Below, in pieces: positions 11,801 through 25,019 of a stretch of 64,000 bases of DNA. The stretch's first letter is position 1. Each line of letters starts with the position of its first letter. The DNA comes from Erythrocercus mccallii (taxonomy: Eukaryota > Chordata > Aves > Passeriformes > Dicruridae). Position numbers and translations under genes: made by a program. Under the pieces are notes generated by a model, which was not told the origin of the DNA, did not search any database, and saw only the letters and a program-made list of their open reading frames with translations. The stretch covers positions 19,746-83,745 of the forward strand of contig VZRG01000867.1 in assembly GCA_013397435.1 (NCBI GenBank). Reading direction: 5' to 3'.

Positions 11801-14182
11801 TCAGTAGTAGGTAAAAATTAAAGTGTTCATTCCTGATATTAAAACCAGCAATATCCTCCCTCCCAAACAAAACACCCACAGGCTTACAGACTGACTCAGC
11901 AGATGAAGTTCCTAGACTATGCCCTTTTGTTAACTTGGGCTTATTAAAACAACACCACTACCACCTCTTTCTTCTTACATTAATTACATTAAAGATTATG
12001 AAAAACTGCTACAGAGGCCATACAAATATCTGAAACAGAATCTTTGTTCATTCTCACTTCTCTTTAAATCTTCTTACTGGGATTTCTTTTTGTATCCAAT
12101 ATGATTAGTAGCTAGAAAATCTCAGCCTTGGCTTTCTCCCTGAATCCACTTGTTTGCTACAGAATTTGCCTCAGCTCTGTCTTACTGCTCCCATAATGCT
12201 TCCAGTCTGGTCAAGTTAGTAAGCTACTGAAACTCTGTGGATCAAGTAGGATCATTATAGAAACAGGGCAGGAAAACATCAATTCCCAGGCATGTTTTGA
12301 AGTCAATGAATGTGTTACAGGCTTCCCACACTTCATGTGTTCAGGAGTTGCAAATGTGCCTTCAGAAGTCAGAAGCACTATGCAGCAGGTCAGAATTTCT
12401 CCTGAATTATCTGCACTCTGCATAGCAGTGCTCCCAAACACCTCAAGGATCTGTTCAAGAGCACATCAAAACTTCACATAACTTGAGTAAATTTGAAGCA
12501 AGGTTCCTGATGCAAAAGGGCAGGACTAGCTTTAAGCTGTGTTTGCTTCACTTCACATTTCCTTCATTCCTCAATTGCCTTTGTATCTCTTTAGGAAGAT
12601 TTATTCTTGGGCATATTTAAAGGGTATTAACCTATGCTTCCAGAAAGCAAATGTGCTCATAAATTGTTTCACAGAAGAAAAATCCCTTTTGTCAGTTACC
12701 AACTCTTCCCTCTCTGATTTATGCTGTAGAGTTTACTGGCCTCTGCAAGCATCCAGCAAAATTGGAAACTTGCTAAAGGAATTTTTAAAATCATTTCCTC
12801 TAACAAAGTGTTAAAAAAAAAATCCTCCAATACACCAAAGCCCCAACTTTCTGCTCCTGACCTATCACCAGGGAAGAGCACAGAAATCATACCATGCTGA
12901 CAGAGTACTGCAGAAAATCATGGAAGAATACCAACAAATGTAATAGACTATTTCTGTTATCAGAACTATGTTATTGGTTCTTGAACTTGAGAAGACTGTG
13001 AATCCAGAAGCGACATCCCAGAGCCCTTCAGATCACATTCACTCATCTCTCTCCACATGACGAGCTCATATTCAGAATTGAAATGCCTGCAGACATTAAT
13101 AATGTGAAAATCTACAGAAAAGTATATGCTGATAAGGGGGATGTAGAAACAACCTTCAAATAACTTTTCTTTGATCAAATTCTACTTTTTATTTGGAATT
13201 ATTAAGTTATTTCATTCCCAGACTTCTGAAATGGTCATCTTATATTTCAATTCAACTAGTATAGGTTTATAGGTAATACATTTTAAAATGAAAAAAAAAT
13301 CAGCTCTTGAAAAAGAATAATTTGTCATTACTGTCCAGTGCTTTGGGGTTTCTCCATTTGTTCCAGATTTTTCATTCTGAACTTTTCCACTCCTACCATT
13401 TCTTCTGATGCCCTACTTTTACCCCGTTATTCCCATGCTGTCAAAAAAGTAAGGAAGAAAAGACAAAAAATTGTTCATGAGGAGAAATGCCTTTCTAAAT
13501 CTCCTTGTGCTCTGACAGTTCTCTTTGTTGTCCAGTTTTCCACAGTTCGGTTTTGACTTCAAAAAACACAACTGTGATTTCTTCTTCATAAAATGTATAT
13601 AACTGTTCAGCTGTTTTCATAAACGTGTTTTGGAGGTAGATGGAATAGCAACATAATTTCCTAGTATAGCCTCTCATACTGCTTTTAACTTTGTAGTTGA
13701 AGAAATGCATTTAGCCTTTCAAAATTTTATTTATTTATTTTACCTTTGAGCAGAAGGTAAATAAACTATAAGTTACGATCAAATAGTGTCACAAAAAATG
13801 CCTTGTGTTCCTTTCAGGGAAACAAAGGCCTTTCCAGTAGTCATTGACTGTTCACACTTGCAGCATTTGGCTGTCAGAGACAATACAGCCTGGCTTCATA
13901 GCAGGCTAGTAGATGTTAATTGTTGTAGCCTTCCCTCTGAAATCCAAACCCTGCTTGTAAGTTCTATTTAAGACTTATTATTTTAACCTTTTTTTAGGAC
14001 CAAGTAGAATCACATATTTTCTTCTACTTTTTGTAAGAAAGTTTGGCAATTTTGCATTACCCTATACAGCAGCTAAAAATACAACTTTAGGAGGACCCAA
14101 ACACAACTGTTTCATAGAGTCAACTGGTTTTCTAGTTCATTTTGCTTCCATTATGAGATCAGACCACTTTTCAAATACCCCA

Positions 14183-14218
14183 ATAGCCTGCACAAACAAA
14201 ATAGCCTGCACAAACAAA
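14183..14218. repeat. Perfect 18-base tandem duplication
   Basis: The unit ATAGCCTGCACAAACAAA occurs twice back to back with no mismatch, so the duplication is recent or the product of replication slippage. Confidence 0.95.
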
Positions 14219-14639
14219 AAAATCCTAATTGTTTAGGATCACTTTAAGCAAGTGACCTTCTTACAAACTAGATGGGACCCTAAAGATGGACAGAAGCAGC
14301 AGCAGCTCATGGACTAACCACTTAGGAGGCAACTGGAGACTTTTTGTCATCCCCAGGGTAAGTCAGAGACAGCAGCACTGAGAAACTCGAGTCTCTTGTC
14401 CTGTCATACAACCTGAGCAGCTCCTTTCAAGTGTTGGCCAGTGCAGACCATATTCTTCAGGGTGACTGATCAGAAATGAACAAACGGGACAGTGTGATGG
14501 GGGCTGAGCTTTATGGCTGCCAAGGGAAAGATGACACACTGAAAGAAATAATTTTAAATTGCTCATACAGATCACCAAGCTGCAAATTAAATGTGTCCAA
14601 ATTGTCATCTCCCCTCAAAAAATGAAACAAGTAAACAAA

Positions 14640-14700
14640 AAGAAAAAAAAAACCCAACCAAACCAAAAACCAAAACCACAACACAAAATCCCAACAAAAA
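14640..14700. repeat. A/C-rich low-complexity tract
   Basis: A run of A is followed by repeated CCAAACC-like units. On the minus strand it reads as a T/G-rich tract and creates a spuriously hydrophobic open frame at 14511-14756. Confidence 0.85.
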
Positions 14701-16059
14701 TGTAAATGAATGAATAAAGCATGCATAACATGCACACAATCACTTATAACATGCACACTTCATACATGCACTTGATATAGATCAGAAACATATTTTAGAA
14801 ACCTAAGAAATCTTATCTGGGTGTCTTAAGCAATCTAAGTTGCAACAGACCTATAGAAAGGCAGTGAGAAGTGGACCAGCTCTTACCTTGAAGTGAGAGA
14901 TAATGAGACTCACAAAAAAGAAGAATTATACATGACAGAAGAACAGGGCTGAAAAAAGCTACAGACAAATCCACTAAGTTTATCAGTGAAACAGATATTT
15001 TAAAAAAATATGTCAGTCTGAAGGTTTTTTTGATGAAAAACACAATTAGCACATGGAAGAGTATTTTGCTGCAAAGCAAGAGCTGCAGCTAGAAGTTCAT
15101 AAAAGGAGCCGCACAGATAATGCTTGCATGACAGACCTGGACTTCAGCCAGCCCATGGTCTAGAACCTATGGTGTTTCACAACCAGCTCGTAAAGGCAGC
15201 AAGGAAGGAGCAAGATGCCATGTCAAAAGGCAAAAATCACTTGCCAAGACACAGTCTGATGCATTTTACATCTCCAGCGCAGAAAGGGAATGGGAGATTT
15301 TTAAATTAGGTTATAAAATATAAAAACGCTGATCCACTGCAGAGGTCAGTTTGTTCCCAGGAGTGTGCACTGGCCCCAGGGCAGGGTATGATCTGAGAAC
15401 CATAGCCAAGAGTTTAGCTGCTGGATTTAGTCTGCTTTAACAAAGAGAAATTATTTTTTTTTTAGTTTTCTGTAGAGTTGGCACATTGATCAAATCTGAG
15501 CACTGTAATAATATCAGCTATCTATGTCTCAAGGGAAAACTTTGCATTTAGTCAAGTTGTAGACAATTAACAAATTACAGATTTCAAGGCTGTTTTACCT
15601 TTTCTGAGAGACTAACAATTCATCAGGAGCATATTTAATATTTTGTAGGCCAAAGAGGACATTGGAGAATTCAATAACTGTAATTAGATATATTTAGCTA
15701 GAGTCATTATAAGGATAGATCTAATAAAACTGAGTTAGGGGTTTTGGTTTTTCTTTGTTCTCATTAAAACAATTCTTACAACTTTAAAGGCAAAATTTTT
15801 GTGTTAATAAACTGGGAGTTGGGGAAAGAGGGTAAAAAACACAGGCTGCATTTAAAGTAAGATGAAGCAGTAATATTTGACACTGTGGATATTACCCACC
15901 AGAATCTCAGCAGGAATAAGCTAGGGTCAATATAATGAGTTTGATGAAGCTTCTGTCACGAAAGCAGATTGAATTACATGTTCCAGCAACTGGCATAAAA
16001 AGGCAGCATTAAGTCTAATTCTGAACAATGACTTCTTCTGGGGAAGCTCAACTTACATT

Positions 16060-16165
16060 ACAGTGGTGGGGAATACTATTACTCACTTTTCTAAAAGGGA
16101 AAACCAGGACACAGGGAGCTAAAGAGAACGTAAGCAAGATTTCACAGTCACAAAATTAACAGACT
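16060..16165 (-). mobile_element. Probable MIR/CORE-SINE relic
   Basis: ATACTATTACTCACTTTTCT, then ACCAGGACACAGGGAGCTAA, then GCAAGATTTCACAGTCACA follow in order the antisense MIR layout of TATTAT, CATTTTACAGATG, AACTGAGGCACAGAGAG and TTGCCCAAGGTCACACAG. The order and spacing fit better than the base-level identity. Confidence 0.55.
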
Positions 16166-19100
16166 CTGTTTAGCAGCCAATTATCAGCTCAATAAAGTTC
16201 CTTCTTAATACTTTTTATGTCTTATTCTTAGTGTGATAATAATCTAGCTCAGTTCTTTAATTAAAAATAAACCTAAACCAAATGAATATGCACAAATTTT
16301 TATAATTGGAAAGACAGATAATTTTTCCTTGGAACAGAACTGCTATTGCTTTACATTCATTTTGTGGTAAAAGAACATTGGAAAAATTCAAGACTGATGA
16401 TAACTAATACAGTAGTTTGCCCAGATATTCTTTAACTCTGCCTTAGTGAATCAATGCATTTACCTTTTTTGCTGTAAGGGATCCTTATTTTTCTTAATAC
16501 TCAAGCACTGATGACATGGAATCATCTGGTACTTGTTTCCTGCTCAGGAGCCTTAATTAGCAACAGAGACTTCTGAGCTATGCTTGTGATAAAAATCATT
16601 AATTCTTACAGAATACATTATTTCAGAGTCCAAAGGAAATAGCAGCTCATTGTTATTTCCTGCTTACCTCAAAAATGCCTGGAAAAAATGAACAAACAAA
16701 ATCACTATCCTTCAATTTACCAAAAGAAAGCTCTTCAGAGGGATTTGAGTGACTAGAAACAGTATCTAAAAATAATCAGCCTAGTTATTCTGTCAAAGTG
16801 AGGGAAATGTCAGCTGGGTCACTGAGACTACAAAATGATTATCCATTATCATGTGATTATATTATGTATTTTTACCCTTTCATCTACCTGTTTTGTGCAT
16901 GTTTTGCAGCCGGAATACAGCCCTCAACAGGCACCTTATGGTGTAAACAGCAAACACCTGCAATTCTGAATGTGCTGGTGGCTTTGCCATGGACTGTAAG
17001 GGTCTAAAATGAGGCCATTAATGTCTGATACAATGGAGCATTTGAGGCTGTCATCATCCTCATCCTAAGAGCAATTAACAAAATGACTGAAATGCTTTTG
17101 ACTGTTTGTTTATGATTAGCTCCTCCAAGGGTGACACAGTCTACTGCAATATATCAAGGCATATGGAAATGGGTTTGTGACTAATCAGTAAGTTATAATA
17201 CACCTCAGCTCTGTGCACGAGAGACCTTTGTGTTCTGCTTCATTCATAAACTTAACTGGAGCAATGTAACAAAACTAATTGTATTCTTGGAATCATTCTT
17301 CAGTGAGTGCTGGGAAAGTGCTTATTCTCTATTTCTTCAAATTTATTATACAGCTCTTATAAAAGAAATCAACTAATAGGGGTTTTTTTGTCAACTACTG
17401 GTAAATGGCTATAATATTTGACACAGGATTTCATATCTAGCCAGCTGGATGAGTTTTCTCCCATATTTACACCATCAGAATACCTGATTTTCTATGTCTT
17501 TTTCTCAAATTTTATATATATGTCTGTATACATGTTAAGTCATAAAAGTAGGGATGACTTGTATTTCTCTCTAAGACCATACATAAAATAGTCTGCTGTT
17601 TGTATAAATTGACAGTAAGCATCTTCTACCATACATACATAAGCATTCTTATTCTTTTAACTTCTTTGCATTTGAAATACATTTTATTAGTTGGAGACAC
17701 ACTGGAGAACCCCAGTAGAAGCAGAAAAGAAAATGTACCTGAAGTTTACCACTGTGTAAACATTATATAAGCAGTTTACAAATGTACATGATGAGATGTA
17801 GCCCTCTATGATTGTAGCTGTTGAGACTTTTGGTTGTTCAGTGCTTTCCTGAATGGGAGAGTGTAAGAAAACCCCAAAATATTTCAAGTATTTCTTTCCA
17901 GATTATGTTCAAACATCACTTTCAGATCAGTATGTTTTTAAAAAGCACCTCTGTCATTTGCTATTTTACCAGTATTCAAAGATTCTGAAATACAACTTTA
18001 TGATGGGGTTACTTTTGGTCGATTTTATGTTTCCCAAGCAGATCTTCTTTCTTTAGATTCAAATGGTTTTTTCCTAAATTCATGCATAGGACACAAACCC
18101 ACCTTTAGTTTTTTAATTCCCCAAGAATTATGATGATCACTGGATAACAGTTTGCTACTGGGTAACAAATAAGTCACTTGTGAGAGCAACCAGTTACATA
18201 ATCACAATTTTTACTTTCTTCCTACTGAAGCCAGGGCAGGAGCAGGGCCAGAAGTCCAGTTCCACTGCACAAGGAATTGTCAGCACTTGGAACTGAAGAC
18301 CCTGCAGTCTTTCTCCTCACTGCCCTTCTTCAGAAGTTATAGCCAGAAGCCTGCCATGACCTTTAAGGCTTCCCAAGAGTGAAAACTCAGCAAGGAAAGC
18401 TTTATATGGAAAACAAAGGCCAGGTCCAACCACCCATCAAAAGATGGCGAAGAACGGCACAGCAGGAAAAGCCTGACTGACCTGGCTACTGACCATGGAG
18501 CTGTTACACTTTCCATGTGACTGAATGCCAAGGACAGGCTACATAAAGTCACTCCATGAGAGGGGAAGAAAGGAGCAGGTGGAAAGAAGTGCTTAGCATA
18601 TGTCAGAGCTCAGCTCCAAAGACACCTGCCAGCACCCTGCACCACTGCAGACATTTCCCAGGCATTTCCAGGGTAAATCCATGCTGGTAATACACCAGCA
18701 ACTAAATCTGGCCCCTTTGTTTTCCCTGCTACGTTGGTTCATCTTTGCTTCCTCCCCACAGCACTGTGCAAGCCCTTTTGATCTGCACTGCATCTAACAT
18801 TTCCCTGACAACTCAGACATTAATAAAGTGTGTCAATGCATGCAATTAAAATCACATCAGATCTGGTGCACGTGTTACCCTGTACCTGCACAACTGCTTG
18901 TAAAGGTTCAACAAAAACAATAGTTTTACTGGAACTGAACTTGCTGCCACAGCCTTGTGTTTAGTTTCTCTCTTGACAGAGACTGAATATCCAACCACAT
19001 ACAGTGTGGAGCCACAGAAGTAGAACAATACTCTGGTGGGTGTGCTAAGTATTATTTTACTAAAAACTTGGGGAGGAGGGTGAGGCAGGAGTTCCTGACT

Positions 19101-22100
19101 GACAGGTTGTTCCAAACTCCCATACCTTGCCCGTGGCTCCCACCCAGCAGCCAAAAATTCATATGGACAAACAAGTGGACCTCCCATCATTTCAAAGAAG
19201 TCCCCCTGCTGCTAACCTGGGCATATAAAGGTACAGCTGGTTTCTTGGTCTCTTCTTCAGCCTTCTCCTCCTACTGCACACTCTAGCAGCTCATGTATAT
19301 TTTTCTATTAGAAGGGATTCTCTTTTTAATTGCAGAAGCATTGGCAGGGATGGCAGAAATTTCTCATTAGTCTCCCAGCAAAGGACAGAGTCAGAACAGA
19401 GTTGTTTTTCCAGACTGGATATCAAGGGAGGAAACTCCATGGAAGTTTTTATTATTCTAAAAACTGAGATCCCCAGGCTAGAGTCTCTTTAATATCTTTG
19501 CAGCTACTTTTCCTACTGACAGCCAGAGCTATGGTGTCTGTTACTTCCAGAATTATGAATAACTATCAGTTATTCACAGCCCTATTTTCTACAACCAGTA
19601 CAAAGATCATCTCCATAGCACAGGCAGCAGAGATGGGAACAACTCAGCAGCAACAAACCCAAGGTACATTCTCTAATGGCATGCTCTGTCTCTATTTAAA
19701 TTGATTATAATTGCAAGAGAAACATTACATCCTTTACAGCTGTGCTTATAGAAGAACAGGAATGTTTCACAATGAACCAAAAGAACCAGTTACTTGACTA
19801 TGCCTGACATAATTTTTTTTTTGCTGTCCATCCTACAATAAAAATAAACATCCAAGATTCTGAAGCTGCTGCAGCTGGCAAGACAGAACACAGAGAAGAG
19901 AATTATCCTCCCATTACCTCTGCTTAAGTATATGCAGTGTAATAACGTTTCAGCTTCTGCTCACTTCAGAAGTGGTGCTTCCCCCTGCATTAGAGGGATA
20001 ACACACCACTTCTCCAGCATCACAACACAGATGCTGTGATGCATCTGGCAAGACTCACGTTGATGCTTGTAAAACCTGTGTTATGACTGCAGCAGGAGAA
20101 AACAGTGTTTAATGTTAATGCTGCTTCCTAGAATACAGTTAAAATGCATTAAGAGAGAACATATGCAAGAACACTACACAATGTTTGTCAAAACACTGTC
20201 AATACAAAAAAATAGATGCAATGCTGAAGGAAACATGTCTTACATCAGTTACAGAGAACACTGTGGATCATCAAAACATCATTAAATCAATAAGTAGTTT
20301 ACTTTGCATCAGTGAGCTCTCAGCACATCTGTATGTCCAAGCAAACTCCTGCCATGGTTATGTCCACCTCAAGCAGCCACACAGCACTGCATTGCTTGGG
20401 ATTTTAGCAGTGTCAATAAACACTCACTAAACATTTATACTTACTCACAAATCTAAGAAGTAAAATTATTTTGTTCATGTAAGCCCTTCTGTTGCCAGAT
20501 TTGATTTTTAAAGTCTGCATTTGGGGAATAAGCTATTTCAAAACATTATTTAAGGTCATTATAAATGTAAAGATAAATCAAAGCATCTTCAAGAAAATCA
20601 ATGCTCCCCCTATATTGCCTAGAAAAATATTGTGCAGAGATATATTTGTCACAAGTTCAGAAAACAAAACTTAAAATTTTATCATGTTCACTGCATCTCA
20701 GCATTCAATATTGCAAGGTACTCCCCATCCTATGATTAAACCACACACTAATGTTATGAACTGAAAGAACTGCATTGCAAGGACAGTGATACACAACACA
20801 AGGAATGAAGTCATCTCACTGTACTGTCATGCACGACAAAGAGGTGGGTATCATCATTAGAAATGGTAAAAAATAAAGCAATAAGCAGATTTACCTGAAG
20901 TAGTAACTGTGTTCTATTCCTGCTTTGTTTCATATTCCTTTCCGGATAAACACCCCTAAAGTATATTCCCCACTTTGCACTAATATTTTATTCATAGCAT
21001 ATGTACCCCTCATTATTAAGTGAAGAACCGTAAGGTTTTCAGAAGGAAGGCAGAGGGTGGGGGGAAGGGAAAGGCCCCCATTCCCAGCTTTCTCAGCTGA
21101 ACTCTTATGCTGCAGGTGGACAGAAGGATTCTGCTGGAGAGAAGTCGCAGTGTGTGCAGCTCCTCTCAGCAGCACTGCTCTCCCCAGCACAGGCAGCTCG
21201 AGCGCGCAGTGGAACAGCCTGCAGTGGAATAACAAGAGAATTTCTCAAGTGCCAGTATAAGCGAAGGAGGGGGTGTCAGGGAAAGCAAGGGAAGAAAAGC
21301 CTCGGGAAGCTGCTTCTCTCTTCAGCTAAGGCATGCTGTATGTCCCCCTTTCACAGGGGTCCCACACAAGGATAGGCACACCACATATTTTAAGGCTCTG
21401 AGATACTGTGTAAGATCTAACACAGGGAGCTGGCTAAAATAACCAACATTAGGGAATGCAAGGTATTACATTTCCCATAGCAATATCAACAGCCCCCTAT
21501 TACAGCTCCTGTAACGCAATGCATGTTTTGAGACAAACAGCAATCTGGTGGGAGATAACATCTTCGGCCTGAAATCTAATTGCAAAATCAGTCTTACTAC
21601 TACCCCTCCTCGAGATTCATTTGACATTTTTTAAATTTTGCTAGAATTTACAGATACCATTTTCCCCAATGTATTCTTTAGTATTTTCTCCCCTCTGATG
21701 ATGAAGAAACAACTAAGGCATTAACCCTTGCAGGTGCTTGGAGAGTCCTGTTTACAGTCCATTACTGAACAGTAATTTAAGTGACCGAAGAGATGAAAAA
21801 TTACTCTGCATGTGCAAATACCAGCAAATTTACACAGCACATGTGCCAGACAGGCTTTTATCAGATATGTGCAAGGCTCATCCAGCCATCATGTAAGTGG
21901 AGTGTAAAAGACCTGCTGAGCCTCAGGCTGAGCATGAGGGTTATTCATCTGGCATCCCCTGCTGCAGCTCCCGGGCAGCTCCAGGGGCTGAGCTGATGTA
22001 CAGTGTATGGCTCTGGCACTTTCCTCCAGCCCTGGGGCTGGATCCTAGGCATCCCCACACATGTGATCCTAGGCATCACACATGTGATCTCACAGGCAGC

Positions 22101-23904
22101 CACAGCACCTGACTACAAATGCACCTTTTCCATTAAACAACAGGAGTTGAAATGTTTGTTTTCATACATATTATTGCTAACAGTAGACTTTTAAAGGGAA
22201 CTCTAACTATTAAATTACTACAGTGTCTTGTCCATGATGATTTTAATAACCAGCCTTAAAGTATATGACCCCAATTTTCCCTCACCCATAGCTTTAAAAC
22301 AATAATGCTATTTACAACTAGTTGTTTTAAAAAAAAAGGTAATGGTTATTGTATTAATAGTATTCACAGTGATATAGTAATGACTATATGTTGTAATCCA
22401 GCAATAATAACTCAGAGAAGTTTCAGGGAGAATTTTCATCCCCATCTGGTTTATATATGCTAATTCCTATGCAAATTTAAAACACACTGACACATCTTAT
22501 TATAATACTTGTCCATTTTGAACATGTATTTGGTGAAATCATCACAGTCATATTATGCTTTGGAAGATGAACACATCCCAGCCTGTATTGTTGCCATGAC
22601 AAGAGATGAGATATGGATCCATCATGGGAGTGTATCCTCCACTTTGGGAGGTGGGTGTTCAGTACCACTAAAATGGCATGGACAGTGGGTGGCAGCAGGT
22701 TATAATTTCTTTCCTACATTATGTAATTAGTTCTGTCAATCCTGACCTTTTAAAAACTCAGACTATAAGAAATAGAACAAACTGATGTATTTTTACTGAT
22801 TGCTTCAATATTCTAGCATCTTAGACTCGTATTTTCTGCTCTAAAGAGCTGAGCATCACAACTATTTTTAAGAAAGAAGCCCTAGTTTCCATTACTGTAG
22901 AAACTGAAGCTTTAAGGGGAATCACGACAAGATCCATAATAAAATCATGACTGCCAGCAACATCACATACCATGTGAAGGAGAAACCCCCTAATGACATC
23001 ATGCTGTCACTAAACACAAACTACTGACAACTTATGAGGAAGGAACAGCAGTCACAGTAGTTTATGGCAGCCTGGCTGGGACACCTCTGGATGGGGAAGG
23101 GGTTTGTGATGGGACTGACACACAAATATCAGCCCAACAGGCAGTGCCTCTCTGGTGGCAGCTGTGAGAAAAGGCAAACACAATTGCTGAAAAGCCTTTT
23201 AAAAGAAGAGCACTGCCTCAAGGCTGAATGGTTCTAACAAGTCAGGATTAGGGAAATCATGAGCTCAAGGCACTTATATGCTGCTTACCTTTACAGCAGC
23301 CAGTTAACAGTGGATATCCTGGTCTGCTTCTACATGTGAGCAAAGTAGTGCATGGCTCCAACCAGCCCTGAGTGAGGACAGTACTGACCATTCTCTCTCT
23401 TAGCTTCTGTAGATCTGGATCTCTAACCACATGTAAGATCTTTGGCTACTGCAGACTCCAAACAGCAATACAGACAGATCACACAGGGAATGAACTTATT
23501 CCAGATCTTCCTATGTGGCTCAAGGTCCGATCATGAGCATACCTTGCACATATGCAGGGCCAGGTGGTTGACAGACCATGTGCTGACTGAGCACATCTCA
23601 CTCTTGGGCCACCTACACAAGCACAGGACACACCACACTCCTGTGTGAGTGACACCAGCATCAGCAGGAACAACACTTGCATGAGTCCTGATCTAAGCCC
23701 TCAAGATGTGATAACTCTGACACATGAAAAAGAGAAGATTCTTGTCATTATAGCTCCCTGTTGTGCACTATTAACACAAGGGCTAGGAACATCCATCCCT
23801 TTGTGAAAAATAGGCTCCTTGGAACTGTATATGAGAGATAAGTGGTAATACTGATGTGAATCCCTGTTGTTACACAGTTGGAGACCCCAAGGCCTCTAAC
23901 AAAA
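16166..23904 (-). other. Intronic DNA; candidate conserved non-coding stretch and a GC-richer patch
   Basis: No gene is supported. About 16480-17260 is complex and free of recognisable repeats, with TTAATTAG-type homeodomain-like sites. About 21020-21260 is GC-richer with a few CpGs but is far below CpG-island density. A short tandem duplication lies at 22041-22085. Confidence 0.5.
22041..22085. repeat. Imperfect tandem duplication, units of 24 and 21 bases
   Basis: GATCCTAGGCATCC plus ACACATGT is followed at once by GATCCTAGGCATCACACATG plus T. The two units differ by a three-base length change around the C run. Confidence 0.9.
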
Positions 23905-24115
23905 CACAGAGAACTGTACAAACAAGAGGCATTCCTTGCCTAGGGGAGCTAATCATCTAAATGAAAAAGACAGGCACTGAGTTGGAGGGAAAGCAGAAGC
24001 ACAGAGAGGTGAAAGCAACTTGCCCAAGGCCATGCAGCCAGTCAGCAAGCAAACCAAAAATAGAGGCTGACCCCCTGATTGTCAGGCCATTGTTCTCTCC
24101 ACTAGACTGAATCTC
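23905..24115 (-). mobile_element. MIR-type (CORE-SINE) ancient SINE, antisense
   Basis: The plus strand follows the complement of the amniote MIR layout over its length. GAACTGTACAAACAAGAGG and GGAGCTAATCATCTAAATGA come first. GCACAGAGAGGTGAAAGCAA and CTTGCCCAAGGCCATGCAGC follow, then CAGTCAGCAAGC. The last parts are CCCCTGATTGTCAGGCCATT and CTCTCCACTAGACTGAATC. Such elements are abundant in turtles and crocodilians as well as mammals and survive in birds as sparse old relics. This is the best preserved of the relics here. Confidence 0.8.
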
Positions 24116-25019
24116 CCATGGTGAATGTGACACTGAATTGGTATTTCTGTTTTGCTGCTGTCATTTTTAAAAATAAAGCATGACGACAATGTCACTGTAC
24201 TGAACTGCTGTAATCGAGGCCACACAAGCGCTTTTAGAAACAATACCGTGGAGAACTTTTGCTAAAAGAAAGCAAGGCCCCCAGACACAGGGATCGGAAA
24301 GCATACCCTGATTATCAGTACTCCTCTGCCAGGAGAGACAAGGGTTACTGCAGTTTTGAAGGTTCTATAAACATCAGTGCCTTTACCAGAGCAAACCCTG
24401 GACAAGAAGTGCAGCTCAAGAATGCAGCTGAGGGTAGACACTATTAGCAACTGAGAAAGGATCTGGCCCTGCAGAAGACTGTATGGGTGTCTGCTGTAGC
24501 TCTCAAACTGGCAGGGCAAATTCTGTGCAGAATGTGGCACTGCACATGAACTACTGCTGACAACTGATCAAGATCCTGGCTGCTCTGGACACCATTCCAA
24601 CCTGCTGAGCATTTGTCCTTTTAAAGCACAGGTTTTCACCCCCATAAACGCCACTTTAAATGTGGTGAAGTCTTCCAAAAGACCTACATTTACACTTTTA
24701 AAGGGCTGTAGCAGTGTCACTTCAGACATTGAAAACACAAAACCAGACTTCCACCAATGTGTACCTGAAGCAGTTTTTCAGATAACCCTGACAAGCATAT
24801 GCCATTAGTACTTGGAGGACTCAGCAGGAGGAACATCCACACATGCTGCCCTTGTGGAGCAGGAATTCAATTACCTGCATTCCAACAACTTTTCTCAAGT
24901 ACATCAATATTTCATTACATTAATTCCAGAACAAAATCACACAGAATTCTTTCAGTTTTTAAACACATCTCCTTGGTACTACATACTCATCCTTCATACC
25001 CCAAACTGGAAGGCAGGAA
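24116..25019 (-). other. Intronic DNA, no gene seen
   Basis: Unassigned sequence between the MIR-like relic and the CR1 copy. Overlapping open frames at 24799-25221 run into the CR1 reverse transcriptase region, and only their distal part is CR1-derived. The first half is unidentified. Confidence 0.55.

Larger units (their letters stand above)
11801..16059 (-). other. Intronic DNA with short simple repeats
   Basis: No gene is supported. It contains an 18-base perfect tandem duplication at 14183-14218 and an A/C-rich low-complexity tract at about 14640-14700. Confidence 0.55.

Noticed and set aside
14511..14756. A minus-strand frame resembling a transmembrane peptide
   Set aside because: The hydrophobic part is the complement of an A/C-rich low-complexity tract.
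21020..21260. GC-richer patch considered as a CpG island or alternative promoter
   Set aside because: It has only a few CpGs and no promoter-like organisation, well below island density.
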